Program-made: the position numbers and the translations under genes
Source of the DNA: Bacteroidota bacterium
GTDB lineage: Bacteria; Bacteroidota; Ignavibacteria; Ignavibacteriales; Ignavibacteriaceae
Length of the DNA stretch: 64,000 bases
Reading direction: 5' to 3'
NCBI GenBank assembly: GCA_021831685.1
Contig: JAKBMG010000113.1
Span: forward strand, 1 to 64,000
In this document: piece by piece, positions 1 through 8,162 of the stretch
Numbering within the stretch: position 1 is the first letter of the stretch
How the letters are laid out: each line of letters begins with the position of its first letter
Notes under the pieces: model-generated
The model's database searches: none
What the model was told of the DNA's origin: nothing
The model's input: only the letters and a program-made list of their open reading frames with translations

Positions 1-2
1 AT

Positions 3-143
3 AAAAATGCCGGAGAATTATTCTCGCCACTTCTGTCTAAACTTAAAGATTTGATTAATGTAGATCTTAAGAATTTAGAAAATGAAATGGAAGCTGCCGG
101 CTCACCCTGGACTCCCGGAAGAATACCGGATTGGGAAAAGTAA
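3..143 (+). CDS. C-terminal fragment, probable BNR/VPS10-type repeat protein (partial)
   Basis: An open frame enters from the left edge and stops at TAA 141-143. The last 46 residues are a charged helix (KLKDLINVDLKNLENEM) followed by AAGSPWTPGRIPDWEK. I recall this kind of ending (helix, then a PWTPGR-like motif) from large extracellular sortilin/BNR beta-propeller proteins of this group, but only the tail is visible. The assignment is therefore tentative. The fragment is followed by a strong hairpin that ends the transcript. Confidence 0.45.
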   Translation, partial: KNAGELFSPLLSKLKDLINVDLKNLENEMEAAGSPWTPGRIPDWEK

Positions 144-152
144 AACTTCTAT

Positions 153-192
153 GATTTTGATGTAATTACATAAACGTAATTACATCAAAATC
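153..192. terminator. Bidirectional terminator hairpin
   Basis: A perfect inverted repeat has 16-nt arms (153-168 and 177-192) and an 8-nt loop. It lies between two convergent genes, ending at 143 on the plus strand and 215 on the minus strand. Each arm contains TTTT/AAAA near its outer end, so it could terminate transcription in both directions. Confidence 0.75.
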
Positions 193-214
193 TGTTTATT
201 CTCTCATAAAGAGT

Positions 215-973
215 TCAAAGAAATCTATCGGCAAGCAATTTCAATGTTGTTAATATAACAACGGTAATAAAAATAGGGCGGATGAATTTTGCTCCTTTTC
301 TAATCACTAATCCTGAACCAATCTTAGCCCCTAATACTTGTCCGATTGCCATTGATATACCGGCAGCAAAGATTATTTGACCGCCGATCAGAAACAAGAA
401 AAACGAAACCATATTACTCGTAAAATTCATAACCTTAGCAAAACCCGTCGCTTTTGTAAAGTTAAAACCGAGCATAGTTACAAAAGCTATAGCCCAGAAT
501 GAGCCTACGGGAGGTCCAAAAAAACCATCATAAAATCCTAATGCTAGTCCGAATACAGAATAAAAAACCTTCTTGGATAATCTAGGATGAATATCGATTT
601 CTCCCAGGTTAGGTCTTGTGAACGTGTATATTATAATAGCAACTAATAAAAAGGGAATTATGTTGTTTAAGACTTTACCAGGAATTTTCTGCACTACCCA
701 TACACCTATAGCAGCTCCGATGAAGGTGCAAAAGATTCCCAGCGCTGCTTCCTTTAATATTACTCCGCCTTTTTTAACGTAATAATATGCCGCAGTAAAG
801 CTTCCAAAACTTGACTGAAATTTGTTTGTTCCAAGAGTCATGTGCGGCGGAAAGCCTACGCTAAGCAAGGCGGGTATAGTAATTAAACCGCCCCCTCCAG
901 CTATTGAATCGACTAGTCCGGCAAAGAAACCTGTAAATAATAATATCGGGTATAAGATAAATGGGTTTAACAT
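215..973 (-). CDS. TauE/SafE (TSUP) family membrane permease
   Basis: This 252-residue, very hydrophobic protein has about seven to eight membrane segments. The family hallmark is a glycine-rich loop in the first helix pair (VDSIAGGGGLITIPALL, from about residue 21), and a second half-repeat carries GFYDGFFGPPVGSF at about 147-160. TSUP proteins move sulfite, sulfoacetate or other small organosulfur anions across the inner membrane, but substrate cannot be read from sequence. It is downstream of the thioredoxin gene (7 bases apart) on the same strand. Length is normal for the family. Confidence 0.88.
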   Translation of the reverse strand: MLNPFILYPILLFTGFFAGLVDSIAGGGGLITIPALLSVGFPPHMTLGTNKFQSSFGSFTAAYYYVKKGGVILKEAALGIFCTFIGAAIGVWVVQKIPGKVLNNIIPFLLVAIIIYTFTRPNLGEIDIHPRLSKKVFYSVFGLALGFYDGFFGPPVGSFWAIAFVTMLGFNFTKATGFAKVMNFTSNMVSFFLFLIGGQIIFAAGISMAIGQVLGAKIGSGLVIRKGAKFIRPIFITVVILTTLKLLADRFL

Positions 974-980
974 AAATAAA

Positions 981-1313
981 TCAACTAAAAAAAAGTGAAT
1001 ATGGACGATTTATTTCTCCCTCAAGTTCTGTTAGACTTAAATTCCTTGACTTCCTTATTATTTCTTTCCCGTCCATGAAAAACAATACAGTCGGCACTGC
1101 AAAAATATTGTTCTGTGCGGCAAGTTCTTTCGATTTATCGCAATCTACATAAGCAAATGTCATTAAAGGAAATTTAAGCTCTAATAATTCTATTAATTTT
1201 GGCTTAAGTACTTTGCATACATTACAAGTAAGTGTGCTAAAATAAACTACAGCGCCGGGGTTATCAGAAATAAATTTTTCAAGTTCTTCTACTGATTCAA
1301 TATCCTTATGCAT
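981..1313 (-). CDS. Small thioredoxin-family protein
   Basis: About 110 residues with a thioredoxin fold: the VVYFSTLTCNVCKVLKPKL segment carries a CNVC redox pair in place of CGPC, and the cis-proline loop is AVPTVLFF. There is no signal peptide, so it is cytoplasmic. A longer open frame reaches 1430 but would overlap the recQ 3' end with sequence unlike thioredoxin. The ATG at 1311-1313, just after the recQ stop, gives a normal N-terminus (MHKDIESVEELEKF). It lies between recQ and the TSUP permease on the same strand. The partner is unknown; the unusual CNVC centre suggests a special thiol-exchange role. Confidence 0.8.
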   Translation of the reverse strand: MHKDIESVEELEKFISDNPGAVVYFSTLTCNVCKVLKPKLIELLELKFPLMTFAYVDCDKSKELAAQNNIFAVPTVLFFMDGKEIIRKSRNLSLTELEGEINRPYSLFFS

Positions 1314-1335
1314 ATTATTATCTATTATGTTCTTG

Positions 1336-2784
1336 TTAAAAATTAAGTGAACAGTTATCGCAGTTATGACAGGGCTTTTCATCCTTGAACCCGAAATAAT
1401 CGGAGATGAATACTCTTTTACAGTCTTCACTCCTGAAATAGTTAACTACCGCCAGCAATTTTTTATTATCGCTCAAAAGTTTTTCTTTCAGTTTTGATTC
1501 ATCTTCAAGTTCATGCGGTAGTTCATTTGTTATTTCAAGATTATGATTTTCAATCTGACCTTCAGTAACCCCGTATCTATCGAGCATCCCTAACGCAGTT
1601 TCTATTCTAAAATCATTTCGATTCTTGAAGTTCATCTGCTCGCGGAGAAATTCAAAACCGTCTGAATTAATTACTTCAATATCTCGTTTTATTAGATCGT
1701 AAAATGCTGAATAAAAATCTGCATCAGGGTTAGACCATTTTATAAAATCCATTTGTATGTATAGGTCTTGCTGACTGTAAAGTAGCTTGCATAGTGAATC
1801 TTTGCCGTCTCTACCGGCACGCCCAATTTCCTGGTAATACGATTCTATAGAGGAGGGAACTTCAGCGTGTATTACAAAACGTATGTCCGGTTTATCGATG
1901 CCCATTCCGAAAGCGTTTGTCGCAAGTATTATATCTTCCTTACCGTTGATAAAATCTCGCTGCATTTGCTTACGCTGTTTATCGGGTAGTTTACCGTGAT
2001 ATATTTTATGCTTGTATCCTTTGTCCCTTAACATTAGTGAAAATTTTTCAAGCGTCTGGATTAATGCAAAATAAATTATTCCTGAGCCTGAATAATTATC
2101 AAGTACAGATTTTATTTCATTAAACTTTTCTGCTTCATCAATAACGTCAACTGCTTCAAGACGTAAATTCGGTCTCTCAATTCCCTGATGAAATATCTTC
2201 ATCTCATCTTTCCTAAGGCCGAGCTTTTTAATTATATCTAACTGCACTTCCTTTGTTGCTGTAGCAGTTAATGCTATTGTCAATGGGTTGCCGATTAACT
2301 TCCTGAATTCACTTATTCGTGAATAATCCGGACGGAAATCGTGCCCCCACTCTGAAATGCAATGTGCCTCATCAACGGCTAAAAGAGATATTTTCGCACT
2401 TTTTATTTTATCGGTAAAATCACTTTTCCTGAATCGCTCCGGTGTAACGTATAATAATTTTACCTTTCTATTCAGGAATTTCTCAAGCCGTTCTTCTCTT
2501 TCTTTCTTAGACAATGTAGAGTTAATAAAAGTAGCTGCAATATTTTTCTTCCTTAATGCATCAACTTGATCCTGCATCAGAGCAATAAGTGGACTTATAA
2601 CTATCGTTTCTCCTTCAAAGTATAATGCAGGAATTTGATAGCATAGTGATTTCCCGCTGCCTGTAGGCATCAAAACGAGACTGTGCTTCTGTTCATCAAT
2701 TGTCCGGTTTATTATTTCTTCCTGTAAACCCCGGAATGAATCATAATTAAAATATTCTTTTAATATTTCTTTTGGTGATGGCAT
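1336..2784 (-). CDS. recQ: RecQ-family ATP-dependent DNA helicase, short form
   Basis: A 482-residue superfamily 2 helicase. Visible motifs are FRGLQEEII (motif 0), MPTGSGKSLCYQIPA (Walker A), DEAHCISEWGHDFRP (DEAH plus aromatic loop), ALTATAT (motif III) and YYQEIGRAGRDG (motif VI). The C-terminus holds the RecQ zinc-binding cysteines (DCKRV then CHNCDNC). The protein ends four residues later, so the RQC winged helix and HRDC domain of E. coli RecQ (about 610 residues) are missing. This layout resembles the short RecS-type enzymes. It unwinds DNA 3'-5' in recombination and repair. The thioredoxin gene follows 22 bases downstream. Confidence 0.93.
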   Translation of the reverse strand: MPSPKEILKEYFNYDSFRGLQEEIINRTIDEQKHSLVLMPTGSGKSLCYQIPALYFEGETIVISPLIALMQDQVDALRKKNIAATFINSTLSKKEREERLEKFLNRKVKLLYVTPERFRKSDFTDKIKSAKISLLAVDEAHCISEWGHDFRPDYSRISEFRKLIGNPLTIALTATATKEVQLDIIKKLGLRKDEMKIFHQGIERPNLRLEAVDVIDEAEKFNEIKSVLDNYSGSGIIYFALIQTLEKFSLMLRDKGYKHKIYHGKLPDKQRKQMQRDFINGKEDIILATNAFGMGIDKPDIRFVIHAEVPSSIESYYQEIGRAGRDGKDSLCKLLYSQQDLYIQMDFIKWSNPDADFYSAFYDLIKRDIEVINSDGFEFLREQMNFKNRNDFRIETALGMLDRYGVTEGQIENHNLEITNELPHELEDESKLKEKLLSDNKKLLAVVNYFRSEDCKRVFISDYFGFKDEKPCHNCDNCSLNF

Positions 2785-2884
2785 AAAAACTTTAAAATCG
2801 TTAAATATAAAGATAAGTTCATAGAAGTAAATTAAACAAGTACGCAGTATTAAAATAATGGGCGAAATAAATCGCCCAATAAAA

Positions 2885-3646
2885 TTATTCTTTCTTCATA
2901 TTATTCATAAAAGGAGTAAGTAAATCAATCGGAACAGGGAAGATGATTGTTGAATTCTTATCCGAAGATATTTCGGTTAATGTCTGCAAAAATCTTAATT
3001 GTATGGCAACCGGGAATTTGCCGATTACTTCAGCAGCTTCAGAAAGTTTTTGACTTGCCTGAAATTCGCCTTCGGCATTAATAATTTTTGCGCGCCTTTC
3101 TCTTTCTGCCTGTGCTTGGATTGCTATAGCTCTCTGCATTTCTATAGGCAAATCAACCTGCTTTACCTCAACGACGGAAACTTTAACTCCCCAAGGTTCG
3201 GTTTGTTCGTCAATAATATGCTGAAGCTCCCTATTGATTTTATCGCGTTCTGATAATAGTTCATCAAGTGTTGATTGCCCGATTATGCTTCTCAGAGTAG
3301 TCTGGGAAATTTGGGAAGTAGCTGAATAATAATCTTCTACTTCAACAACTACTTTTTCCGCCTGCACAACGCGGAAATAAACGACTGCATTTACTTTTAA
3401 CGAAACGTTATCTTTAGTGATAATATCCTGAGGAGGTACGTCCATTACTATTGTTCGCAAGCTAACTTTTACCATGCGGTCCACCATTGGTATTAGAAAG
3501 ATAATGCCCGGACCTTTTGTTTCGATCAATCTTCCAAGGCGGAATATAACACCCCGCTCGTACTCGCGAAGAATTCTAATTGAGTTACTCAGAATGAACA
3601 ACACAAAAAAAACAATGATAAAAAAGAAAATTGAAATTGTATCCAT
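2885..3646 (-). CDS. Slipin/stomatin-like SPFH-domain membrane protein
   Basis: 253 residues with one N-terminal membrane helix (about 4-22) followed by an SPFH band: [38 protein letters not shown] and the helical heptad region near [21 protein letters not shown]. The short prokaryotic slipin type forms membrane-bound oligomers and is the usual partner and cleavage target of the NfeD serine protease. The gene directly upstream is such an nfeD (27 bases apart), supporting a two-gene operon. Role is membrane microdomain organisation or stress protection, by family inference. Confidence 0.9.
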   Translation of the reverse strand: MDTISIFFFIIVFFVLFILSNSIRILREYERGVIFRLGRLIETKGPGIIFLIPMVDRMVKVSLRTIVMDVPPQDIITKDNVSLKVNAVVYFRVVQAEKVVVEVEDYYSATSQISQTTLRSIIGQSTLDELLSERDKINRELQHIIDEQTEPWGVKVSVVEVKQVDLPIEMQRAIAIQAQAERERRAKIINAEGEFQASQKLSEAAEVIGKFPVAIQLRFLQTLTEISSDKNSTIIFPVPIDLLTPFMNNMKKE

Positions 3647-3672
3647 TAAAGCCTCCTTCTGCCAAACAATAA

Positions 3673-4956
3673 TTATTTGGCTCTGCGTATTATTAAATTA
3701 AGGTTTGAGATTTCACTTACTAAAATTTTTTCACCTTTTGAAACATTCCCATCTTTACTTTCCGCATTCCAGATTTCACCGTGAACTCGAACCTGCCCTT
3801 TCGGGGTTAAATCGGTTATCGCCTCTCCTGGTGCATTAATTAAACCTTCTCTTCCCGTTTTTGGTTTTAGTCTCTGCGCTTTAATTCCGTATCCAATCGC
3901 AAAGAGAAAAAATCCAAGTGTCAAAACTGCAATAAGAATTATAAGTTCCCAAGAAATATCCATTCCGCCAAGCGTTGCATTAGTGTTGATTAGCATAAAT
4001 GACCCGAGTACAAGCGACGTAACTCCGCCGACTGTTAAAATTCCGTGGCTTATAATTTTAATTTCAAGAACGAAAAGAATTATTCCGAAAATTATTAGAG
4101 CGAGTCCGGCATAATTTATCGGCAAAGTATTCATCGAATAAAAAGATAATATCAAACTGATAACTCCTATTACTCCCGGGAAAATAGCACCGGGGTTATA
4201 TAATTCAAATAACAAACCGAGTGTACCGAGCATAAAAAGTATATAGTAAATATTGGGATCGCTTAGAAGACTAAGAAGCTTTTGCTGAAGGGTCATGTTA
4301 ACATAGATAATTTTTGCTCCTTTGGTATGAAGAGTTCCGCTGCCGCTTTCTGTGGTTATTTCTTTACCGTCTATTTTTGCTAAAAGATCGTTTAAATTAT
4401 TTGCGATAAGATCGATTACGCTGTCTTTCAAGGCTTCTGATTCGGTAATTGAAATACTGTTTCTTACGGCATCTTCAGCCCACTTAACATTTCTTTTCCT
4501 TTTTTCGCTAATAGACCGGATAAATGCCGCTGCATCGTTTGTAACCTTTTCAGTCATAGTCGAATCCATTTTCCCTTGAAGCGAAACTGGGTGTGCAGCT
4601 CCTATGTTAGTGCCCGGAGCCATTACGGCTATGTTTGCCGCTAAAGTTATAAATACTCCTGCAGATGCCGCTCTCGAACCTTGTGGAGCTACGTAAACAA
4701 TTACGGGAATTGGTGATTGAAGAATATTTGAAACGATATCGCGTGTTGATTCAAGAAGTCCCCCGGGAGTGTTTAGCCTTAATATCATGCACTGAGCATT
4801 CTCTTTAACAGAATATTCTATCCCGTACTTTATATAATCCGAAGCTGCGGGATTAATTGCTCCGTTAAGAGTCAAAACAACAACTTTATTGGACTGGCTA
4901 AATAATAGAACTGAAAAAATTAAAACAAACAATACTAAGGATACTTTTCTAAACAT
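3673..4956 (-). CDS. nfeD: Long-form NfeD membrane serine protease (ClpP-like domain plus NfeD domain)
   Basis: 427 residues: an N-terminal signal/anchor ([15 protein letters not shown]), a ClpP/crotonase-like protease domain, a block of four to five membrane helices (about 225-355), and a C-terminal OB-fold NfeD domain ending [15 protein letters not shown]. The catalytic serine lies in [16 protein letters not shown], and the family lysine is probably in the basic stretch [15 protein letters not shown], as in the archaeal 1510-N protease. It is first in an operon with the slipin. The family cleaves stomatin C-termini. Its upstream region is shared with divergent acetyl-CoA synthetase. Confidence 0.9.
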   Translation of the reverse strand: MFRKVSLVLFVLIFSVLLFSQSNKVVVLTLNGAINPAASDYIKYGIEYSVKENAQCMILRLNTPGGLLESTRDIVSNILQSPIPVIVYVAPQGSRAASAGVFITLAANIAVMAPGTNIGAAHPVSLQGKMDSTMTEKVTNDAAAFIRSISEKRKRNVKWAEDAVRNSISITESEALKDSVIDLIANNLNDLLAKIDGKEITTESGSGTLHTKGAKIIYVNMTLQQKLLSLLSDPNIYYILFMLGTLGLLFELYNPGAIFPGVIGVISLILSFYSMNTLPINYAGLALIIFGIILFVLEIKIISHGILTVGGVTSLVLGSFMLINTNATLGGMDISWELIILIAVLTLGFFLFAIGYGIKAQRLKPKTGREGLINAPGEAITDLTPKGQVRVHGEIWNAESKDGNVSKGEKILVSEISNLNLIIRRAK

Positions 4957-5208
4957 CTCTATCCCCGATAATTTTTCACTGGTAACTTATATAAGAATGA
5001 GAATACAAACAAACTAATAATCATATCTGGCAAATGGATGTAACATTAATCAAACCAAGTGAAAATTCTCTTTAAACTAATATTGATTCTAAATTTTGCT
5101 TATCTTAATTTCTACAGTCAATTACATATGAATCCATGACATTGAATAATTGTTTACTAATAACTTGAACTTAATCTTAAACTTAAACTTAGAAGGGAGC
5201 TCTTTTGT
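4957..5208. promoter_or_regulatory. Divergent intergenic region nfeD/acs with CTTAAA-type hexamer repeats
   Basis: These 252 AT-rich bases must hold both divergent promoters; no sigma-70-type box could be fixed with confidence. From 5164 to 5193 there are five consecutive hexamers: CTTGAA, CTTAAT, CTTAAA, CTTAAA, CTTAGA. They run straight into the acs ribosome binding site (GGGAG at 5195-5199, nine bases before the ATG). Confidence 0.5.
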
Positions 5209-7098
5209 ATGAGCGATCAGCAGCTTTCCGGTGACGTTTATTATCCTTCAAAAGAAGTCATTAAACATGCAAATGCAAAATGTGACGATATTTATCAATT
5301 TGCTTCTGAAAATTATGAAGGCTTTTGGGAAAAAGAAGCAAAAAATCTTCACTGGTTTAAAAAGTGGAATAAAGTTTTAGATGATTCTAACAAACCCTTT
5401 TATAAATGGTTTGTTGGCGGAAAGACCAACATTGCATACAATTGTCTCGATGTTCATGTTGAAACCTACCGTCGTAATAAGTTAGCATTAATCTGGGAAG
5501 GTGAAAACGGAGAGTTTAGATCATTCTCTTATTTTTCCCTCCGAAGAGAAACATGCAAGTTTGCAAACGTTCTTAAAAGTCTTGGGGTTGGTAAAGGCGA
5601 TAGGGTTACTTTGTATATGGGACGCATACCCGAACTTATGATCGGCATGCTTGCCTGCGCAAGAATAGGGGCAATACATTCTGTGGTTTATGGCGGCTTT
5701 TCTGTCGAATCACTTCATGAAAGATTAGAAGACAGCCAGTCAAAAGTATTAATAGTTGCCGACGGTTCTTATCAAAGAGGAAAAATTGTGCAACTTAAAA
5801 AGATAGCCGATGAAGCTTTGCAGCGTGCCGCGACAGTAGAAAGTGTCCTAGTAGTAAAACGTACCGGCGAGCCGGTGAATATGGAAGCCGGGCGCGATAT
5901 GTGGTATCACGAATTAATGGCTCTGCCTATTGCTAATAATTCATGTAACATAGAGGTGATGGATGCGGAAGATCCTCTCTTTATGCTTTATACTTCGGGA
6001 ACGACCGGCAAACCCAAAGCGATTCTCCACACTCACGGCGGATATATGGTTGGGGTTTATTCAACTCTAAAATATGTTTTTGATATTCACGAAGAAGATC
6101 GCTACTGGTGTGCTGCTGATCCGGGCTGGATCACGGGGCATAGTTATATCGTTTATGGTCCTTTGCTAAATGGCACTACTTCTTTTATGTATGAAGGCGC
6201 CCCTACTCACCCTTATCCTAATCGCTGGTGGCAAATGATAGAGAAATACGGAATAAATATTTTGTATACTGCTCCCACTGCTATTAGAGGCTTAATGCGT
6301 TTTGGCGAAGCCTGGCCTAACCGCCATGATCTTTCTTCTTTAAGAATGCTTGGTAGCGTAGGCGAACCAATTAACCCTGAAGCCTGGAAATGGTATCACA
6401 GAGTTATCGGAAAAGAGAAATGCCCTATCATGGATACATGGTGGCAGACGGAAACCGGAATGTTTATGATTACCCCTATGCCATGCCTTCCTTTGAAGCC
6501 AGGCTCCGGGACTCTACCTTTCCCAGGTCTTAAAATGGATATAGTTGATGAAAATGGTGAATCAGTAAAACCAAATGAAGAAGGATATCTTGTTATAAAA
6601 AATCCCTGGCCTGCAATGATAAGAACAATTTATAATGATCCTGATAGGTATGTAAGTCAATATTGGAACAGGTTCCCTGGAGTTTATATGACCGGCGATT
6701 CTGCCCGTCGCGATGTTGACGGATATTATTGGGTTATCGGAAGAGTTGATGATGTAATTAAAGTTTCAGGTTATAGGCTTGGTACTGCGGAAATTGAAAG
6801 TGCCCTGGTTAGCCATCCGGCAGTTGCTGAAGCTGCCGCAATCGGACTGCCGCATGACATTAAAGGTAATGCGATTTATACTTATGTTATCTTAAAAGCA
6901 GGGTTCTCGAAAAGCGATAAGTTGATTGAAGAATTGATACAACATGTCGGACACGAAGTAGGGCCAATTGCAAAACCTGAAAGTGTTGAAATTGTTGACT
7001 CTCTTCCGAAAACGCGAAGCGGGAAAATTATGAGAAGAGTCCTTAAAGCAAAAGCCCTGGGTCTCGATCCCGGAAATATCTCAACTCTGGAAGAATAA
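5209..7098 (+). CDS. acs: Acetyl-CoA synthetase (AMP-forming)
   Basis: 629 residues, full length for the family. It activates acetate to acetyl-CoA through acetyl-AMP. Motifs are YTSGTTGKPKAILHTHGGY (P-loop), ADPGWITGHSY, DTWWQTETG, TGDSARRDVDGYYWVIGR with the hinge aspartate, DDVIKVSGYRLGTAEIE, and near the end PKTRSGKIMRRVLK with the catalytic, acetylation-controlled lysine. The ATG at 5209 is supported by the AGAAGGGAG site upstream. It is monocistronic with its own terminator. It could re-activate acetate released by the citrate lyase encoded at 36-38 kb; this link is inference. Confidence 0.96.
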   Translation: MSDQQLSGDVYYPSKEVIKHANAKCDDIYQFASENYEGFWEKEAKNLHWFKKWNKVLDDSNKPFYKWFVGGKTNIAYNCLDVHVETYRRNKLALIWEGENGEFRSFSYFSLRRETCKFANVLKSLGVGKGDRVTLYMGRIPELMIGMLACARIGAIHSVVYGGFSVESLHERLEDSQSKVLIVADGSYQRGKIVQLKKIADEALQRAATVESVLVVKRTGEPVNMEAGRDMWYHELMALPIANNSCNIEVMDAEDPLFMLYTSGTTGKPKAILHTHGGYMVGVYSTLKYVFDIHEEDRYWCAADPGWITGHSYIVYGPLLNGTTSFMYEGAPTHPYPNRWWQMIEKYGINILYTAPTAIRGLMRFGEAWPNRHDLSSLRMLGSVGEPINPEAWKWYHRVIGKEKCPIMDTWWQTETGMFMITPMPCLPLKPGSGTLPFPGLKMDIVDENGESVKPNEEGYLVIKNPWPAMIRTIYNDPDRYVSQYWNRFPGVYMTGDSARRDVDGYYWVIGRVDDVIKVSGYRLGTAEIESALVSHPAVAEAAAIGLPHDIKGNAIYTYVILKAGFSKSDKLIEELIQHVGHEVGPIAKPESVEIVDSLPKTRSGKIMRRVLKAKALGLDPGNISTLEE

Positions 7099-7110
7099 AA
7101 TTCCCAAAGA

Positions 7111-7140
7111 ATAAAGCCGGTTTTAGCACCGGCTTTATTT
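7111..7140 (+). terminator. Rho-independent terminator of acs
   Basis: An 11-bp perfect stem (7111-7121 with 7128-7138) has a GC core GCCGG/CCGGC, a 6-nt loop and trailing T residues, beginning 13 bases after the acs stop. Confidence 0.88.
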
Positions 7141-7214
7141 ATAAGATTGTGAACGATATTATTGTTTTATGTTAAACCTGTCATCCGAAGACGTGAATAT
7201 TTTAATTATTTAGT

Positions 7215-7330
7215 CATCTTACGCAAATGCTGGATAATTGGAGTAATGGAATCATGGAGTAGTGGAATTGAATAATTTTTCCTTTTATTCCAACATTCCA
7301 TTACTCTAAAGGAAAATCCTGCGTAAGGTG
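7215..7330. repeat. 116-bp imperfect inverted repeat (MITE/REP-like)
   Basis: Outer arms are CATCTTACGCA (7215-7225) and its near-complement (7320-7330, one mismatch). Inner arms are GAGTAATGGAAT (7241-7252) and ATTCCATTACTC (7295-7306, perfect). The left half also contains a 16-bp direct repeat starting GGAGTAATGG at 7240 and GGAGTAGTGG at 7256. It fills the space between the acs terminator and the PAP2 stop, without coding potential. It may act as a terminator for the PAP2 gene or be a mobile short repeat. Confidence 0.6.
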
Positions 7331-7333
7331 AGT

Positions 7334-8104
7334 TTATAATTTATAATTGTTTGTAATCCAAAGATTAAGTCCGAATTTTTTTAATGTGGCCTGAATAATA
7401 TAAGTCACCAACATCCCAATATAAGCGCCTGCAATTACATCACTTAAGAAGTGGTAATCAGTTGCGATCAATGCGGCTCCGAGAAGCGATAGTCCCAAAA
7501 CAGTAATCCGCCGGTACCGGGGGTATATATACCAAACCGCAACACCGAATGCTGTAAAGACAGTCATATGCCCGGAAGGAAAACAACCTATTCCTGCTCC
7601 ATGAAACCAGTTGAATTTTAGCTCCGTATGAGTAGTCAACCAAAGCCTTGTATTTGTTCTTCCAAATGCATATTGTAGATAGGTTTTTAATATGTACGCT
7701 ATAGGCACGGCCAGAGCAGCCAGTTGCAGAAACCGCCTTTGATCATCTCGCCTCTTGCTATGCGAAAGATATAAGAAATCAAACCACATGATTGCAGTCC
7801 CAATGTATACAATGTAAGGTAAAATATCGGGGATGTTTGATGTGGAAGTGTGCAATACATGATTTGATCTAAGTATCTCCATTACCTTTAAAGCAACCAG
7901 ACTATCAAGAAACTGAATGCTGAAAAGTATGCTTAGCAAAGTAGCAAGGGTTACTATGATTAAATAGTAATTTTTTGAATGTGTCTTTGTCAATTTACTC
8001 TGATTGGATTCTAAAAGCTCTCTATAAAATAATATTTGTTCCGAACCAATTAATCGAAGAATTTCCTTCTCAAATATACCCTTTTGTCCTTTAATATAGC
8101 GCAA
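7334..8104 (-). CDS. PAP2-family membrane phosphatase
   Basis: 256 residues with a cytoplasmic N-terminus and about five to six membrane helices. The three phosphatase signature blocks are present: KTYLQYAFGRTNTR (a variant of KX6RP with T for P), CFPSGHMTVFTAFGVA (PSGH) and TDYHFLSDVIAGAYIG (catalytic His and Asp of SRX5HX3D, with the Ser-Arg pair replaced by Thr-Asp). Family members remove phosphate from lipid phosphates such as undecaprenyl pyrophosphate or phosphatidate at the periplasmic face. No functional neighbour; the substrate is unknown. Confidence 0.87.
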   Translation of the reverse strand: MRYIKGQKGIFEKEILRLIGSEQILFYRELLESNQSKLTKTHSKNYYLIIVTLATLLSILFSIQFLDSLVALKVMEILRSNHVLHTSTSNIPDILPYIVYIGTAIMWFDFLYLSHSKRRDDQRRFLQLAALAVPIAYILKTYLQYAFGRTNTRLWLTTHTELKFNWFHGAGIGCFPSGHMTVFTAFGVAVWYIYPRYRRITVLGLSLLGAALIATDYHFLSDVIAGAYIGMLVTYIIQATLKKFGLNLWITNNYKL

Positions 8105-8162
8105 ACATAATAAAATATTTCTTATGAGATGAGAATTAGATTAGTTTTAAGCTGATTTGATA

